A DNA stretch of 64,000 nt from Chrysomallon squamiferum. Its lineage: Eukaryota > Mollusca > Gastropoda > Neomphalida > Peltospiridae. Of this stretch, positions 62,820 to 64,000 are shown piece after piece. Every line of letters starts with the position of its first letter. The stretch's first letter is position 1. The notes beneath the pieces were generated by a model. That model was not told the origin of the DNA. It worked only from the letters and a program-made list of their open reading frames with translations, and made no database searches. The position numbers and the translations under genes were made by a program. Location of the stretch: assembly GCA_012295275.1 (NCBI GenBank), contig CM022665.1:30680957-30744956 (forward strand), read 5' to 3'.

Positions 62820-64000
62820 TATATTTTTTTTTTATCATATGTTGGTGAAACAAGTATGATCCCTAGAGCTAGCCACAATATGTATTTAACTGGATACAGA
62901 CAGGCCATAATTTGTGCAAATATCGATAAAACTGACATAATAAACTAAACAATAACTTTAATAATCAGTTTTCTATATGCCTAATACTTCTATCTGTTTT
63001 TTGTTTTTTCTGAAAATCATTACAATAACAGATCTATTATAAGAATTAAAAGAGTACCATTATCACACTGGCTCTAATATTTTCTGTGATGCAAGTCTTC
63101 TGGAAAAATATATTTCCTTTTTAGTTCCATAGTCTTTGGATTCATTATTATTTGAAAAAAATAATTATGATTTTTATGTATTTATTTATTTGTTTGTTTG
63201 TTTATTTGTTTATTTGTTTGAAATATTGAGAGGTTTAAGATAAAAACTGAAAGGTATTAATAATAACCATAATTGTATAAAATATTAACATTTTTGATGG
63301 TCAGTGTTAGTTCTGCAACATGTCTGACAGGCTATAGGTCAGTTTCACACTCAACTTCTACTTCTGTTATTGTTGTCTTGTTTGTCAGGTTTGCTTTAAG
63401 ACAATGCAATTGACATGCTCACTTGAAACATGACTTGGTACTCTTTTTAAAATGCCTAGTGTGGATCTTGATCTCTTCAGTATCTTGAAAGACATTTTAT
63501 CATTTTACATCCAGGAAATTCATTAATGTAAAATTTTCACATAGAAATGGTATATAGTTTTAAGTGTTTGTTATATAATTTTAACAACTTTTAACAGTAT
63601 TCTTGGTGGTGGTCTAATCTTTTCTTTCAAACCCTTTTATTGAATTGCTTGTCATCTTTATTGTACTACATCTGTGAGGTAAGGAAATAAACATGATTTG
63701 TTTTAAAGGAATGATTTCAGTAAGAGAATTAATATGTAACAAAAATATAATTTATTTTTATTTATTTTGTGAGTGTACCTTGATTGCCAATTTTATATGT
63801 AAACTTTTTGTATTGAAAACCTAAAATCTAAAGCTGAAAGTCTAAATGTCATTAATTCAATGATGCCAGGACATTTGCTCACACCAAAAGTAAAAGGATT
63901 TATTGCTGCCTACTGCCAGACAAGTGGAAATTATATCAAATAAGGGTGTTTATTTAAACAAAAGCATACATGTAAATATAGTGACAACAACAATTACAAC
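62820..64000. other. AT-rich right end of the window
   Basis: No exon, RNA gene or long repeat was recognised. It has TTTG/TTTA runs near 63178-63220. Confidence 0.45.

Overview
The window is animal nuclear DNA. It is strongly AT-rich by eye, with multi-exon genes using GT-AG introns and many microsatellites. The best guess is a lophotrochozoan, probably a mollusc. That rests on the overall texture and on one dispersed repeat tail at 7140-7234 that I recall from mollusc genomes. No rRNA, tRNA, CRISPR array or bacterial operon was seen.

Layout. (1) 3663-6993, minus strand: the first nine coding exons of an hnRNP L family RNA-binding protein, covering RRM1 and RRM2. Its remaining exons were not found in 1-3660 and probably lie beyond the left edge. 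A possible plus-strand terminal exon sits at 1815-2018. (2) 8112-13156, plus strand: a decayed galactose mutarotase copy with frameshifts and a missing catalytic exon. (3) 15614-21283, plus strand: an apparently intact eight-exon galactose mutarotase (aldose 1-epimerase, GALM-like) of 344 residues. The two copies share exon order, so they look like an old tandem duplication in which one copy died. Two copies of a ~450-bp dispersed repeat sit in introns 1 and 4 of the intact gene.

(4) About 21.7-45.4 kb: a ~24-kb non-coding tandem array, the dominant feature of the window. Its core (23.5-42.7 kb) has units of ~1.47 kb or ~1.76 kb. The long form carries an extra ~290-bp internal duplication. 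There is higher-order block structure, a chimeric unit junction, two short ~0.5-0.6-kb units at the right end, and diverged flanks that share a ~400-bp segment absent from the core. An inverted fragment of the unit lies at 45052-45185.

(5) 46712-46966: a small hAT-type non-autonomous element with an 8-bp target duplication. (6) 48508-50001 and 52836-53909: two intronless plus-strand genes for 497- and 357-residue proteins that I do not recognise. They share a short motif at the same distance from their C-termini and may be distant paralogues. (7) 56.5-57.8 kb: a 60-bp minisatellite, homogeneous at its right end and decaying leftward. (8) 59-64 kb: low-GC sequence with a GC-richer promoter-like patch at 59.0-59.4 kb and three weakly supported candidate exons of an unidentified minus-strand gene.

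The genes do not form an obvious pathway. hnRNP L acts in RNA processing and GALM in galactose metabolism. Exon boundaries were read by eye from splice signals, phase and remembered family similarity; no database search was possible.
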